Shown here in pieces: positions 8,497 through 18,200 of a DNA stretch of 64,000 nucleotides (positions within the stretch are counted from its first letter, which is position 1; each line of letters begins with the position of its first letter). Both the position numbers and the translations under genes were made by a program. Origin of the DNA: Ruegeria marisrubri (GTDB lineage: Bacteria; Pseudomonadota; Alphaproteobacteria; Rhodobacterales; Rhodobacteraceae); assembly GCF_001507595.1 (NCBI RefSeq), contig NZ_LQBQ01000002.1, positions 62,001 to 126,000 on the forward strand. The letters run 5' to 3'. Below the pieces are notes generated by a model. That model searched no databases. It saw nothing but the letters and a program-made list of their open reading frames with translations, and was not told where the DNA came from.

Positions 8497-8646
8497 TCAC
8501 GCGCGCAGAACCTTGGGAGACCCCATAACCACATAAGAAGTGACCGACGTCACATGCGGCGTCGTTCCCAGAGTTTCCGTATTAAACTGCTTGTAACTGG
8601 CCAGATCGGCGCATTCCACGCGCAGCAGATACTCGACGGCGGCGGC
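8497..8646 (-). pseudogene. Lrp/AsnC family regulator, C-terminal remnant
   Basis: About 49 codons read as the C-terminal ligand-binding strand-helix unit of an Lrp/AsnC regulator (VEYLLRVECADLASYKQF then VTSVTSYVVMG). The DNA-binding domain and start are gone; the frame runs into LysE sequence of the opposite strand at about 8646. Confidence 0.7.
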
Positions 8647-8954
8647 CTGGTTCAGGTCTTTGACGCCTTCCCCTTCAGCTACACGGCGCTCAAGGCCGGT
8701 TCCGTGATTTATCTGCTGTGGCTGGCCTGGAAGATCGCGCATGCCGCTCCGACCCCGCAGAGTGAAACGACCGGGCGATCGTTTTCGTCGCGGTCGTGTT
8801 CGGTGCGATCAACCTGCCTACGGTCAGCTCGTGGACGCTGGCTGGCCTGCAGATGGCGCGGATTCTGACCAATCCGCGGCGGCTGGCCTTGTTCAACTGG
8901 ACCATGGCCGCGCTGCTGGTTGCCTCGCTTTACCCCGTGCTCTGGCCCAACTGA
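8646..8954 (+). pseudogene. LysE/RhtB amino-acid exporter remnant
   Basis: Two LysE pieces remain. Bases 8656-8750 encode FSYTALKAGSVIYLLWLAW, the second/third helix region; from 8775 a different frame encodes AIVFVAVVFGAINLPTVSSW through LFNWTMAALLVASLYPVLW to a stop at 8952-8954, the C-terminus. Roughly 60 residues between them and the whole N-terminus are missing, and the frame shifts between the pieces. Together with the lrp remnant this is the scar of a once divergent lrp-lysE pair. Confidence 0.75.
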
Positions 8955-9023
8955 GCGCGAGGCGAGTTGCATCTGACGTGACCAGAGGTCATATAGCGTG
9001 GAAATTCCGCGTTGAGAGGCGTC

Positions 9024-9986
9024 ATGACCCAGTATCTGGATTTCGAGAAACCCCTGGCCGAGATCGAAGGCAAGGCCGAGGAGTTGCGCGCGTTGGCCCG
9101 CGCCAACGAAGAGATGGACGTATCGGAAGAAGCGGCGGCGCTGGATGCGAAAGCGTCGAAACTGCTGGACGAGTTGTACAGGGATCTGACCCCCTGGCGG
9201 AAATGCCAGGTCGCGCGTCATCCCGAGCGGCCCCATTGCAAGGACTATATCGAGGCGCTGTTCACGGAATACACTCCGTTGGCGGGCGACCGGAACTTTG
9301 CCGATGACCTTGCGGTGATGGGCGGCCTTGCCCGTTTCAATGACAAACCCGTCATGGTGATCGGCCACGAAAAGGGCAGCGACACCAAATCGCGGATCGA
9401 GCGCAATTTCGGCATGGCGCGACCGGAAGGCTACCGCAAGGCCGTGCGCCTGATGGAAATGGCCGGACGTTTCGGCCTGCCCGTGATCACCCTAGTCGAT
9501 ACGGCGGGGGCCTATCCCGGCAAGGGTGCCGAGGAACGCGGCCAGTCCGAGGCCATCGCGCGCTCGACCGAGATGTGCCTGAAGATTGGCGTGCCGCTGG
9601 TGTCGGTGATCATCGGAGAGGGTGGCTCGGGCGGCGCCGTGGCTTTTGCCACAGCCAACCGCGTCGCGATGCTGGAACACTCGATCTATTCGGTGATTTC
9701 GCCCGAGGGCTGCGCCTCGATCCTGTGGAAGGATGCCGAGAAGATGCGCGAGGCCGCCGATGCGCTGCGCTTGACCGCGCAGGACCTCAAGAAACTGGGC
9801 GTGATCGACCACATCATCCCCGAGCCACGCGGCGGGGCGCATCGCAACCGGCAGGGCACGATCGAGGCCGTGCGCGAGGCGCTGGCCGGAATGCTGAAAG
9901 AACTCGAAGGCAAGGATGCGGCCGCGCTGATCCAGGATCGGCGGCAGAAATTCCTCGACATCGGCTCGAAAGGGCTGGCGGCCTGA
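9024..9986 (+). CDS. accA: Acetyl-CoA carboxylase carboxyltransferase subunit alpha
   Basis: 320 residues. With AccD it transfers the carboxyl group from biotin to acetyl-CoA, making malonyl-CoA for fatty acid synthesis. Family landmarks are present: [13 protein letters not shown] at the N-terminus, the VIGHEKG and [14 protein letters not shown] segments, the oxyanion loop GEGGSGGA, and [13 protein letters not shown]. The ATG at 9024 follows AGAGG closely; a TTG at 9012 is in frame but less likely. It converges on the lytic transglycosylase with four bases between the stops. Confidence 0.96.
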   Translation: MTQYLDFEKPLAEIEGKAEELRALARANEEMDVSEEAAALDAKASKLLDELYRDLTPWRKCQVARHPERPHCKDYIEALFTEYTPLAGDRNFADDLAVMGGLARFNDKPVMVIGHEKGSDTKSRIERNFGMARPEGYRKAVRLMEMAGRFGLPVITLVDTAGAYPGKGAEERGQSEAIARSTEMCLKIGVPLVSVIIGEGGSGGAVAFATANRVAMLEHSIYSVISPEGCASILWKDAEKMREAADALRLTAQDLKKLGVIDHIIPEPRGGAHRNRQGTIEAVREALAGMLKELEGKDAAALIQDRRQKFLDIGSKGLAA

Positions 9987-9990
9987 TCCG

Positions 9991-11130
9991 TCAGCCGCCC
10001 AGCCGTCGCAACAACGCCACCGAAGGTTCCCCGGTCACCGGCAGTCCGCTGGCGCTCTGATAGGCGCTGATCGCGGACTTGGTATTGTTGCCGATCACCC
10101 CGTCGGCACCCTGCGTGTCATAGCCGGCAGAGGTCAGGCGGCGCTGCAGATCCTTGCGATCTTCCAGGGTCAGGCCGTTTTCATCCGGCCCGAATGACGC
10201 CTGGAACGGCCCTCCGCCCGCGATCCGGTCGGCCAGATGCCCGACGCCGATCGCGTAGCTGTCCGAGTTGTTGTAGCGCTTGATCACCTTGAAATTGCGG
10301 AACACGGCAATGCGCGGTCCGGGTTTCTGGGGCTGCAGAACCGCAATCGGCGTGCCCGAACTGGCCGCGGCCGAACCCACCTCGCCGCCCCAGGGCTGGC
10401 CGCGCACCCACCCTGCGCGCGACAGGTAGGCCGCGGTAGAGGCAAGTGAATCCGTCGGGTCGTCGGACCAGATGTCGCGACGCCCGTCGCCAGTGAAATC
10501 CACCGCATAGGCAAGATACGAGGTCGGGATGAACTGCGTGTGCCCCATCGCACCGGCCCAGCTGCCGGTCATCCGTTCGGGCGTGGTATCGCCGTTCTGC
10601 AGGATCTTCAGCGCCGCGATCAGCTGGCTTTCGAAGAACGAGCCGCGCCGGCCGTCATAGGCCAGAGTGGAGAGGGCGGAAATGACGGGAACATCGCCGC
10701 GGCGCTGGCCATAGCGGCTTTCAAGCCCCCAGATGGCAACGACGATCTCCTTGTCCACGCCATAGCGCGATTCGATCTGCGACAGGGTGGCGCCATGTCG
10801 CTGAAGCATCTGCCTTCCGGTGCCGATGCGTTCATCCGAAGCGGCGATGGCCAGATAGTCCTCGAGCGAACGCTTGAACTCGACCTGGTTGCGATCCTTC
10901 TCGATCACGCCCGGCAGATATCCCGCCCCGCGAAACGCGCGATCGATGGTCGATTGCGAAATGCCCTTGGCCGCAGCGCGACCCTTGAAGCCTGCCACCC
11001 AGGCATCCCAGCCCGAATTCGGGACGGCGCGCATGCGCGACGCAGGCGCATTCTGCGTGACCCCGCCTCCTGAACAGGCGGACAGAAAAACCGCACCGAT
11101 GCCAAGAGAGAAAACGCGCCGATTGATCAT
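9991..11130 (-). CDS. Membrane-bound lytic murein transglycosylase, MltB type, with peptidoglycan-binding domain
   Basis: 379 residues. A lipoprotein signal ends with LSAC (Cys19). The SLT_2 domain spans about 40-310 with the catalytic glutamate at 137 (GLESRYG) and the GAMGHTQFIPTSY motif. A PG_binding_1 domain at about 320-379 contains the GADGVIGNNTKSAISAYQ repeat unit. It should cleave the glycan strand of peptidoglycan with formation of 1,6-anhydro-muramic ends at the outer membrane inner face. The ATG at 11130 gives a proper lipoprotein signal; a longer open frame to 11196 does not. Confidence 0.9.
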   Translation of the reverse strand: MINRRVFSLGIGAVFLSACSGGGVTQNAPASRMRAVPNSGWDAWVAGFKGRAAAKGISQSTIDRAFRGAGYLPGVIEKDRNQVEFKRSLEDYLAIAASDERIGTGRQMLQRHGATLSQIESRYGVDKEIVVAIWGLESRYGQRRGDVPVISALSTLAYDGRRGSFFESQLIAALKILQNGDTTPERMTGSWAGAMGHTQFIPTSYLAYAVDFTGDGRRDIWSDDPTDSLASTAAYLSRAGWVRGQPWGGEVGSAAASSGTPIAVLQPQKPGPRIAVFRNFKVIKRYNNSDSYAIGVGHLADRIAGGGPFQASFGPDENGLTLEDRKDLQRRLTSAGYDTQGADGVIGNNTKSAISAYQSASGLPVTGEPSVALLRRLGG

Positions 11131-11230
11131 GGTCCTGCCCTGCTCTTGTATGCCTCGGGCCAAATCTACCGCGATCAGCCCCACGGCACCAGACACGACG
11201 GCCGAGAAAACCCGATGGGCGACAAGCCGC

Positions 11231-11878
11231 TCAGGACACCAGAAGCCGCAGCCCCTGCGTCACGTCCGAGCGCACGGCAAGGCGCAAACCGGGCTCGTCT
11301 CCGGCCTTCAGCGCGGCGATGATCAGCTTGTGGTAATGCGGCGGCTCGGTCCGGCGCAGCCGGCCGTAAAGCGCCCGCATCGTCGGACCAAGTTGCAGCC
11401 AGACGGTTTCGGCAATCGCCAGCATCGCGGGGGCCTGGGCCCGCAGGTAGAGCGTCCGGTGAAACTCGAGATTGGCGCGGATGTAACCCACGGCATCCCG
11501 CTTGTTCACCATCTCGGCCACGTTCATGTTGATCGTCTGGAGCCTGTCTATCAGCGCGATATGCGCACGCGGCAGGGCACGGCTGGCCAGTTCCACCTCA
11601 AGCAGCGCGCGCAGGGCGGCAAGTTCCTCGATCCGGTCATTGGTCAGTTCGGGCGTCGAAACCCGGCCCGACGAGGACAGGAACAGCGCCCCCTCGGCCG
11701 CCAGGCGGCGCACGGCCTCGCGCGCGGGCGTCATCGAGACACCGAATTCCTTGCCGATCCCGCGCAGGGTAAAGGCCTGGCCGGGCGGGATCTCGCCATG
11801 CATGATTCTCGACCGCAGGGTGCGATAGACCTGATCGTGGGTAGCGGTTTGCGTGTCGGAGGGGCGCGCGTTCAACAT
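11231..11878 (-). CDS. GntR family regulator, FCD type
   Basis: 215 residues. Winged helix at about 16-75 (LRGIGKEFGVSMTPAREAVRRLAAEG) followed by an all-helical FCD ligand domain at about 80-205, with a likely metal/ligand histidine in EFHRTLY. The FCD group usually senses organic acids, often of catabolic pathways. No catabolic operon is adjacent, so the target is unknown. A perfect palindrome sits just upstream of the start and may be an autoregulatory site. Confidence 0.88.
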   Translation of the reverse strand: MLNARPSDTQTATHDQVYRTLRSRIMHGEIPPGQAFTLRGIGKEFGVSMTPAREAVRRLAAEGALFLSSSGRVSTPELTNDRIEELAALRALLEVELASRALPRAHIALIDRLQTINMNVAEMVNKRDAVGYIRANLEFHRTLYLRAQAPAMLAIAETVWLQLGPTMRALYGRLRRTEPPHYHKLIIAALKAGDEPGLRLAVRSDVTQGLRLLVS

Positions 11879-11885
11879 GCACCCA

Positions 11886-11895
11886 TGTGATCACA
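11886..11895. promoter_or_regulatory. Palindrome TGTGATCACA, possible GntR operator
   Basis: Perfect ten-base palindrome beginning eight bases upstream of the GntR start. GT-N4-AC symmetry is compatible with FCD-type GntR sites. It lies between the GntR gene and the end of the YgjP-like gene. Confidence 0.4.
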
Positions 11896-11908
11896 AAACG
11901 CCCCCCCG

Positions 11909-12604
11909 TCAACTCTCACCTGCATCGAACCGGTAACGGTGTAGCGTCGCCCCATTGTCACGCAGCCACCGGCGGGGGCGGTCGTAGGCGCCGAAAATCC
12001 CCTGGACATGCGCCCAGAACGCGGGGGAGTGATTCATCTCGGCCAGATGCGCGACTTCGTGCGCGGCGACATAGCGCAGGACGTCAGGAGGCGCGAGAAT
12101 CAATCGCCAGGAAAACATCAACCTGCCGTCCGTGCTGCACGACCCCCAGCGGGACCGCGTGTCACGCAGGGTCAGTCGCGCATAGGGGCGGCCCAGCGCC
12201 GAGGCATACCCGTCGCAGGCCTCGGTCAGCCGTTCACGGGCAAGCTCTTTCAGAAACCTGGACAATCGCCGTGCCTCCGCACCCTCGGGAACCGCGACTT
12301 CGCCTTGGTGCAGCTCGACGCGCCGCCCCTTGGCCGGAACGATTCGGTGCGAATGGCCCTCGATCGGAACTGTTTCGCCGAATGCGACGCGGATTTCTTC
12401 GGGCCGCGACTGCAGATGTCGGCGAATCCAGTCTTCCTTTGTCCGGGCGAAATCCAGAGCCTCCGACTCGGGCACACCGACCGGCAAGGTCAGCGTAACG
12501 CGCCCGTCCAATTGGGAAATTCGCAGACTGATCCTGCGCGCGCGCGCCGAACGGCGCAGGGTCAGCGGCACCGGAGGATGGCCATTCAATGCGTGTCGTC
12601 CCAA
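11909..12604 (-). CDS. YgjP-type M48 family metallopeptidase
   Basis: 231 residues. Zinc motif AHEVAHLAEMNHSPAFW has His182, Glu183, His186 and a third histidine at 192, the pattern of the YgjP/WLM group (DUF45), and RSRWGSCSTDGRLMFSWRL precedes it as in the family. Likely a cytosolic metal-dependent peptidase of unknown substrate. Upstream is the divergent FYDLN gene; downstream is the GntR gene, 30 bases away, so they may share a transcript. Confidence 0.85.
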   Translation of the reverse strand: MGRHALNGHPPVPLTLRRSARARRISLRISQLDGRVTLTLPVGVPESEALDFARTKEDWIRRHLQSRPEEIRVAFGETVPIEGHSHRIVPAKGRRVELHQGEVAVPEGAEARRLSRFLKELARERLTEACDGYASALGRPYARLTLRDTRSRWGSCSTDGRLMFSWRLILAPPDVLRYVAAHEVAHLAEMNHSPAFWAHVQGIFGAYDRPRRWLRDNGATLHRYRFDAGES

Positions 12605-12705
12605 GACGCCCCTCTCCTGTGCGCAAAGGCTTTGACAGTCCCTACCGCTTGTGGCAGGTGACCTGAATCGTTGCTACGACTCACCAGATATCAAGGGGAT
12701 TTCAC

Positions 12706-13026
12706 ATGCCCAAGGAAGAATGGGGTGTAAAGCGTGTTTGCCCGACCACCGGCAAACGGTTTTATGACCTGAACAAGGACCCGATCGTCAGCCCCTATAC
12801 CGGCGAGATCGTGGAACTGGAAACCGGCAAGAGCCGGATGATCTCGGCTGATGCCGAGGATGCAGCCTCGGCCAAGGCCCGTCAGTCGGTCACGGAAGAC
12901 GATCTCGTCCTGGATGATGACGACGCCGTCGACGTCGAACTGGATGACGACATTCTCGAAGAAGACGACGACGACAACGTCTCGCTGGACGACATCACCG
13001 ACATGTCCTCCGATGACGAGTCCTGA
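12706..13026 (+). CDS. FYDLN acid-domain protein (TIGR02300)
   Basis: 106 residues. The N-terminal half, KRVCPTTGKRFYDLNKDPI with a cysteine and the FYDLN signature, resembles a one-knuckle zinc ribbon. Residues 64-106 are extremely acidic, with runs of Asp and Glu. The family is confined to Alphaproteobacteria and has no established function; the fold and tail suggest binding to a basic partner such as a nucleic-acid protein. The gene sits just before tRNA-Ala. Confidence 0.9.
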   Translation: MPKEEWGVKRVCPTTGKRFYDLNKDPIVSPYTGEIVELETGKSRMISADAEDAASAKARQSVTEDDLVLDDDDAVDVELDDDILEEDDDDNVSLDDITDMSSDDES

Positions 13027-13190
13027 CGCAAGACAGGGGCGGCATGGATGCCCGCCCCGTTCGCGCCTCCGAGGAGGGCGGCCGCGGCTAGGATCGAGTT
13101 CAAAGTTTTTCGTTTGAATCGTTTTTTTGGGCTTGCACTCCGCATCCGCGTTTCATAAACGTCCGTCCACCGCCAAGGCGGTACCGGAAT

Positions 13191-13266
<76 letters not shown>

Positions 13267-13394
13267 TTTACCTGCAGATCCAGGCAAAATCCGAACAACA
13301 GACACAGAGCAGCGTGGCCGTTGCGCAGCCTGAAGCCGCACGGTGCGTCTTTCCCGTCTTCGGAATGGCAATTTAAACCACTGCTGGTCGTTGC

Positions 13395-13454
13395 AAAGGA
13401 CGAGGACAACATCGCCCCTTCCCCAAAGGACGAGGACAACATCGCCCCTTCCCC
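13395..13454. repeat. Perfect tandem duplication, two 30-base units
   Basis: The unit begins AAAGGACGAGGACAACATCG and ends CCCCTTCCCC; units 13395-13424 and 13425-13454 are identical. It lies in the 230-base space between tRNA-Ala and tadC, where I see no convincing gene. Confidence 0.9.
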
Positions 13455-13496
13455 GCCGCCCCGGAATGATTGTGCGGTCAATGATCCGCCTGGCTC

Positions 13497-14486
13497 TTAC
13501 GCCCCGAAGGTTGCCACATAGCGGATGATGATGGGAGCCAGAATCAGGGCGAGCAGAACCGGCAACATGAGAAAGGCCATGACAGCCGACATCTGCACCG
13601 GCAATTTGTTGGCCTTCTCCTGCGCCCGCGTTTGCCGCAGTTCGCGCATTTCTTCTGCATAGGTATTCAGGGCGCTCGCGAGCGGAACGCCAAAACGGGC
13701 CGACTGCAGAACCACGCTCACGAAGGAGTTCATTTCCTCGATTCCCGTTCTGCGCGCCATCCTCATGAGAGCCGCTTCCCGGTCACGCCCGGCCTGGATC
13801 TCGCTCAGGGCGATCAGAATTTCTTCGGACATTTCCGGGGCCACGCGCTGTATTTCCACGCCCACCTTCAGCAAGGCATGGTCAAAACCCATCCCGGCCT
13901 CGATACCGATCTGCAAGAGATCGAGCATATTCGGAAAGGCTTCCTCCATCCTCCGTTTGCGCTCTTTGATCCGCGCGTTGAGCCAGTACTGCGGAACGAA
14001 AAAGCCCAGCCAGCAAAGAATCGCCACGTTCCTGAAAATGGCAAACGTATCCAGACCCGACACATATCGACCCAGCCAAGCTCCGAAATCGTTGGCCGGT
14101 TGCCACGCCACCGCCGCAAGAAAGACCAGGGGCAGAAACGTCGCCAACCCCAGTCGGATCAGGTAGAAATTCGCAATCGCATTTTCACCGCGGAATCCCG
14201 AACGCGCGAGCGCCTGCCCGACCTCGAACCGGAGGTTTGCATCATTGGGGATAAGCGCGGCACTCAGCCCAGTCGGGTTTTTTCCCTCAACGTTTTCTGG
14301 AACCTCCCGAGCCAGGTTGCCGCGCGCACGCTTGGGCGCCATCCTTTCGGCAGCGGATGCTCTTTCGCTCAGAGAAGACGAAATGCCAAAGAAGGCCAAG
14401 ACAGCTCCGATGGCGACCAATCCGAACACGACGACCTGGGTGGCCAATTCGCCTTCGAAAAACGATCCAATAAACGAGAAGTCCAT
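13497..14486 (-). CDS. tadC: Tad pilus inner-membrane platform protein TadC
   Basis: 329 residues, T2SF domain. A membrane helix near the N-terminus, two or three more in the first half and the middle, and a long hydrophobic C-terminal helix (FLMLPVLLALILAPIIIRY) flank the cytoplasmic helical T2SF repeat with EAFPNMLDLLQIGIEAG and SARFGVPLASAL. With TadB it forms the platform on which the TadA ATPase drives pilus assembly. Last gene of the cluster, ten bases after tadB. Confidence 0.92.
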   Translation of the reverse strand: MDFSFIGSFFEGELATQVVVFGLVAIGAVLAFFGISSSLSERASAAERMAPKRARGNLAREVPENVEGKNPTGLSAALIPNDANLRFEVGQALARSGFRGENAIANFYLIRLGLATFLPLVFLAAVAWQPANDFGAWLGRYVSGLDTFAIFRNVAILCWLGFFVPQYWLNARIKERKRRMEEAFPNMLDLLQIGIEAGMGFDHALLKVGVEIQRVAPEMSEEILIALSEIQAGRDREAALMRMARRTGIEEMNSFVSVVLQSARFGVPLASALNTYAEEMRELRQTRAQEKANKLPVQMSAVMAFLMLPVLLALILAPIIIRYVATFGA

Positions 14487-14496
14487 ATCCGTCTCC

Positions 14497-15525
14497 TCAG
14501 ATCCTGAAATTGACGAGTTTCAGCAGAATGAAGGCGTTCAGCACTACTGCAAAGGCGATCGCACCCATGATTGGCCAGAAGATCGGATAGTGCATGACGT
14601 CGCCATAAAAGCTGGGCGTAAAGATGGTCATGACCAAAACGATCGCGACCGGGACGCAGGAAAGAATATAGGCGGTCATGCGCCCTTCGGCCGTGATCGC
14701 CTTGATCTTGCGGCGCAGGGACATTCTAGCGCGGATCACACGGGCCAGAGTACGCAGAATTCCGGCCAGGTCACCTCCGGTGCCGTGCTGCATGGTCAGG
14801 GCGACCGCCAGGTACTGGATATCCTCCTCCTCCAAGCGATCGGCCATTGCCCTGATCGCAGTGGTCAATTCGTCACCGTAAGCGACCTGGTCCACGACGA
14901 GACCGAACTCGGTGCCAATGGGATCGGGCATTTCGTTGGCAACGCTCTGCAGCGTCGTGTTGAGAGGATGGCCCACCTTCAGCCCGCGTGACATCAGATC
15001 CAGTGCATCAGGCAGTTGCTTGACCAGATTCGCTTTGCGTTTGTTGAGGTTGTTGCCCACGATGGCCAGCGGCAGGATCAGGAAAACAAGGGCTGAAACC
15101 GGGATCACTTTCATCGGATCGGAAACCATCGAACCCGCGATGGAAGAAATGAGGAAGGCCGCGCCACACCCGATAAGGAACATTTCGGGCGGCATCGACA
15201 GGTCCGAGGCCTTCAGCGCGGCAGGCAGATCCCCCGCAAACGGGATCTTCTTCATCAACGGTTTCGACGGGGGCGGTTTCAACAAGTTGAGGACATCTTC
15301 GCCGGTTTTGCCTTCGTTCAGCATCTTGATCCGGCGGTTTATGGCCTCCTCGCGGTTTTCACCCCTTTTGAGAAACTGGCGGATACCCTCGAATGCGATC
15401 AGAGCGCCCAGGAATATCGTCAGTGTGATCACGAACCTGACATCGTAACCGGCAACCTCCAATTCAGGGCCGAACAACGTGTCCAGGCTCAACTGAGACA
15501 GAAAGGTTCGGAAATTCTCAAACAT
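14497..15525 (-). CDS. tadB: Tad pilus inner-membrane platform protein TadB
   Basis: 342 residues, paralogue of TadC. Helices near 25-45, two near 125-165 and a C-terminal pair frame the T2SF domain with LPDALDLMSRGLKVGHPL and YLAVALTMQHGTGGDLAG. It follows tadA by 11 bases. Confidence 0.92.
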   Translation of the reverse strand: MFENFRTFLSQLSLDTLFGPELEVAGYDVRFVITLTIFLGALIAFEGIRQFLKRGENREEAINRRIKMLNEGKTGEDVLNLLKPPPSKPLMKKIPFAGDLPAALKASDLSMPPEMFLIGCGAAFLISSIAGSMVSDPMKVIPVSALVFLILPLAIVGNNLNKRKANLVKQLPDALDLMSRGLKVGHPLNTTLQSVANEMPDPIGTEFGLVVDQVAYGDELTTAIRAMADRLEEEDIQYLAVALTMQHGTGGDLAGILRTLARVIRARMSLRRKIKAITAEGRMTAYILSCVPVAIVLVMTIFTPSFYGDVMHYPIFWPIMGAIAFAVVLNAFILLKLVNFRI

Positions 15526-15536
15526 ACCGGCCTCCC

Positions 15537-16934
15537 TCAGTTGAACTTGATGCTGGACAAGTCGACTCCTGCAGCGGCCAGAACATCGCTCGACTTGGGG
15601 CGAATGCCCGTCGGCATGAAGCGGCCCTTGACCCTGCCGGCCTCGTCTTTGCCTTCGCGTTTGAAGACAAAGATGTCCTGCATGGTCACGATATCACCTT
15701 CCATGCCGGTAATCTCGGACACGGACATGACCCGGCGCGAACCATCCGACAGGCGGTTGAGCTGCAGGACGAAATGGATTGCTGAGGCGATCGTTGCCCG
15801 GATTGCCGCGTGCGGCAGCTCCAGCCCCCCCATCTGCACCATCTGCTCGACTCGCGACAGGGCGTCGCGCGGGCTGTTTGCGTGAACCGTGGTCATAGAG
15901 CCGTCATGGCCCGTATTCATGGCCTGCAGCATGTCGAACGCCTCGGCGCCGCGAACCTCGCCCACGATGATCCGGTCAGGCCGCATACGCAGCGCGTTCC
16001 GAACCAGGTCGCGCTGATGCACGGCGCCGGTTCCGTCCAGGCCGGCCGGGCGGGTTTCCATTCGCAGGACATGTTCCTGCTGCAGCTGGAGTTCGGCCGC
16101 ATCCTCGATCGTGACGATCCGCTCTTTCGGGCTGATGTAGGACGACAGGGCATTCAGCATCGTCGTCTTGCCCGAACCCGTACCCCCGGAAATGAGGATG
16201 TTCATCTTGGCGTCCACGAGGCCACGCAGCAGCGCCGCGGCGCTCTCGTTCAGCGCCTCGTTCTTGATCAGGCGCTCCATCGTCAGAGGGACCTTGGAGA
16301 ACTTCCGGATCGAAAGCGCAGGGCCGTCCAGGGCACATGGGCGGATGATCGCGTTGACGCGGCTGCCGTCATCCAGTCGCGCATCGACCCATGGCTGCCG
16401 TTCATCGATCCGGCGACCCACGCGGCTGACGATCTTGTCGATGATCCGCAACAGATGCCGTTCGTCCCTGAACCGCGTCGCCGTTTTTTCCAGAACGCCA
16501 TCGCGTTCAACGAACACCTGCTGGTGCCCATTCACCAGAATGTCGTTGACGGAAGGGTCGGCCAAAAGGGGTTCGAGCGGTCCGAGCCCCAACACTTCGT
16601 ACATCAATTCATCGACGAGAGGCTTGATCTCGTCGCTGCGCATCGCCCGCCCCTCGGCCCGCAGCGTCTCGGTGACATGCTTGCCGATTTCGCCCCGCAG
16701 GGTGTCTTCTTCAACCTTGTCGATTACCGCGAGGTTGAGCTTGTCCAGAAGCGTATTGTGCAACCGGCCCTTGAGTTCCAGTCGGTCGACTTCGACATCA
16801 TGCTGCAGCGCCAGTTTTTCGGCCTCGAACGAGGAGATTTCTGCCGCATCTTCTACCGGTTTCTTGTCGCTCAGCTGGACAACCTTTGCCACCTCTGTGG
16901 GCCGGCGGGTAACTCTATCAAATTCACGGAACAT
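15537..16934 (-). CDS. tadA: Tad pilus assembly/retraction ATPase TadA (CpaF)
   Basis: 465 residues, secretion ATPase of the VirB11/CpaF type. Walker [10 protein letters not shown] at 250-258, an Asp box around [16 protein letters not shown], Walker [14 protein letters not shown] and the His box [14 protein letters not shown] are all intact. It powers polymerisation and probably retraction of Flp pilin. The start has GAGGG about seven bases upstream. Confidence 0.95.
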   Translation of the reverse strand: MFREFDRVTRRPTEVAKVVQLSDKKPVEDAAEISSFEAEKLALQHDVEVDRLELKGRLHNTLLDKLNLAVIDKVEEDTLRGEIGKHVTETLRAEGRAMRSDEIKPLVDELMYEVLGLGPLEPLLADPSVNDILVNGHQQVFVERDGVLEKTATRFRDERHLLRIIDKIVSRVGRRIDERQPWVDARLDDGSRVNAIIRPCALDGPALSIRKFSKVPLTMERLIKNEALNESAAALLRGLVDAKMNILISGGTGSGKTTMLNALSSYISPKERIVTIEDAAELQLQQEHVLRMETRPAGLDGTGAVHQRDLVRNALRMRPDRIIVGEVRGAEAFDMLQAMNTGHDGSMTTVHANSPRDALSRVEQMVQMGGLELPHAAIRATIASAIHFVLQLNRLSDGSRRVMSVSEITGMEGDIVTMQDIFVFKREGKDEAGRVKGRFMPTGIRPKSSDVLAAAGVDLSSIKFN

Positions 16935-16983
16935 TAGCTGACCCTCACTTACTCATCATCTTCATTTCACAGTTGCCCAAACT

Positions 16984-18189
16984 TCAGTGGTGGCCAGCCC
17001 GCGGCGGCAACGCGTGGGACATGTCCAGTGCCATCTTCCGAATGGTCTTGGTGAGCGGCGCGCGGCTCGAAACATCGTGGAGAGGTACGCCACGATCCAG
17101 CGCCTCGCGGGTCGTTCTTTCGTCCTTCGGCACCCAATACGAAAATTCCTTGTCCAGCAGCTTGGTCGCAGCCCTGTGATGCGCCGCCTGGATCAACGGC
17201 TTCTTTTCGAAGCTGGCAACCAGCTGAATTTCCAACGCCGGGTTTTCCGCCTGATAGAAATCCATCAGTTTCCGCGCTGAGCGCACCGAAGGAACGGAGA
17301 CGTCCGTCACCAGATAGAGTCTGTCGGCCTGCGTCAGAACCGGTGTCAGCCATTCGACCAGGGCGCGCGGCAGATCAACCACGATATAGTCGTGGCTACG
17401 CTTCAGGCTGTCGAGAATGGCCGAGACCTGCTCTTCCTTGATTGCATTCAGAGGCCCGTAGCGCGACGGGGCGGGCAAAACATCGACGCCGCATTTCGAT
17501 TTCGTCATCGCCTGTTCCAGAAACGCACTGTCCGGAATGCTGCCCTCCATCGCCATGCGCCACATCGCGTCGCTTTCCTCGACATCCATCATCGCGGCAA
17601 GCGATCCAAACTGGAAATCAAGGTCGACCAGCGCGACGTCGTTCTTTGCCTTCTTCTTGAAGAAGCCCTGCTTGTCCTGCAATTCGTTGGCGAGGTTTGC
17701 CGCCAGGATGGACGAACCGACGCCTCCGCGAGACTGGGCAACGGCGATCACCTTGCCTTGCGTCGCATGCCCGCCCCAAATCGCGGGAAGCTGTGCTTCG
17801 CGGCGTTCGCGAATGGACTGGACCTGCGGGATGATCTCATCCTGCACCGAATTTCTCGGGAGCACATCATCCACGCCGATCCGGCGCAGTTGGCGTGCCT
17901 TTTCCAGCGGCAGGTTGTCGGATGCCAGCGCAATGATGATCGCGTTGGGCCGACGCGCCTCGCAGATGTCACGTGCAGACTGAAGAAGATTGTCGTCGCT
18001 CTCGTCCAGATCGAAGAGAACCACGTCATTCCGCCCAACCAGAGGAATCGCGGATCCATTTACGCCCGCGACCGTTCCCTGCTTGCCGGTGAAGCGGCAG
18101 CCGGCTTCCTTCGCCAGCGACTTTTCAATCGTCGAATAGATTTCCTGATCCGGCGAAATCAAAAGAACTGATAATTGTGAGTTACTCAT
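16984..18189 (-). CDS. cpaE: Tad pilus localisation protein TadZ (CpaE)
   Basis: 401 residues. The first 125 residues form an atypical receiver-like domain without the usual phosphorylation pattern; a ParA/MinD ATPase domain follows with a deviant Walker A (SRGGVGSS at 153-160). Proteins of this type place the Tad machine, often at a cell pole. GGAGAGG stands about seven bases before the ATG. Confidence 0.9.
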   Translation of the reverse strand: MSNSQLSVLLISPDQEIYSTIEKSLAKEAGCRFTGKQGTVAGVNGSAIPLVGRNDVVLFDLDESDDNLLQSARDICEARRPNAIIIALASDNLPLEKARQLRRIGVDDVLPRNSVQDEIIPQVQSIRERREAQLPAIWGGHATQGKVIAVAQSRGGVGSSILAANLANELQDKQGFFKKKAKNDVALVDLDFQFGSLAAMMDVEESDAMWRMAMEGSIPDSAFLEQAMTKSKCGVDVLPAPSRYGPLNAIKEEQVSAILDSLKRSHDYIVVDLPRALVEWLTPVLTQADRLYLVTDVSVPSVRSARKLMDFYQAENPALEIQLVASFEKKPLIQAAHHRAATKLLDKEFSYWVPKDERTTREALDRGVPLHDVSSRAPLTKTIRKMALDMSHALPPRAGHH

Positions 18190-18200
18190 GAAACCTCTCC

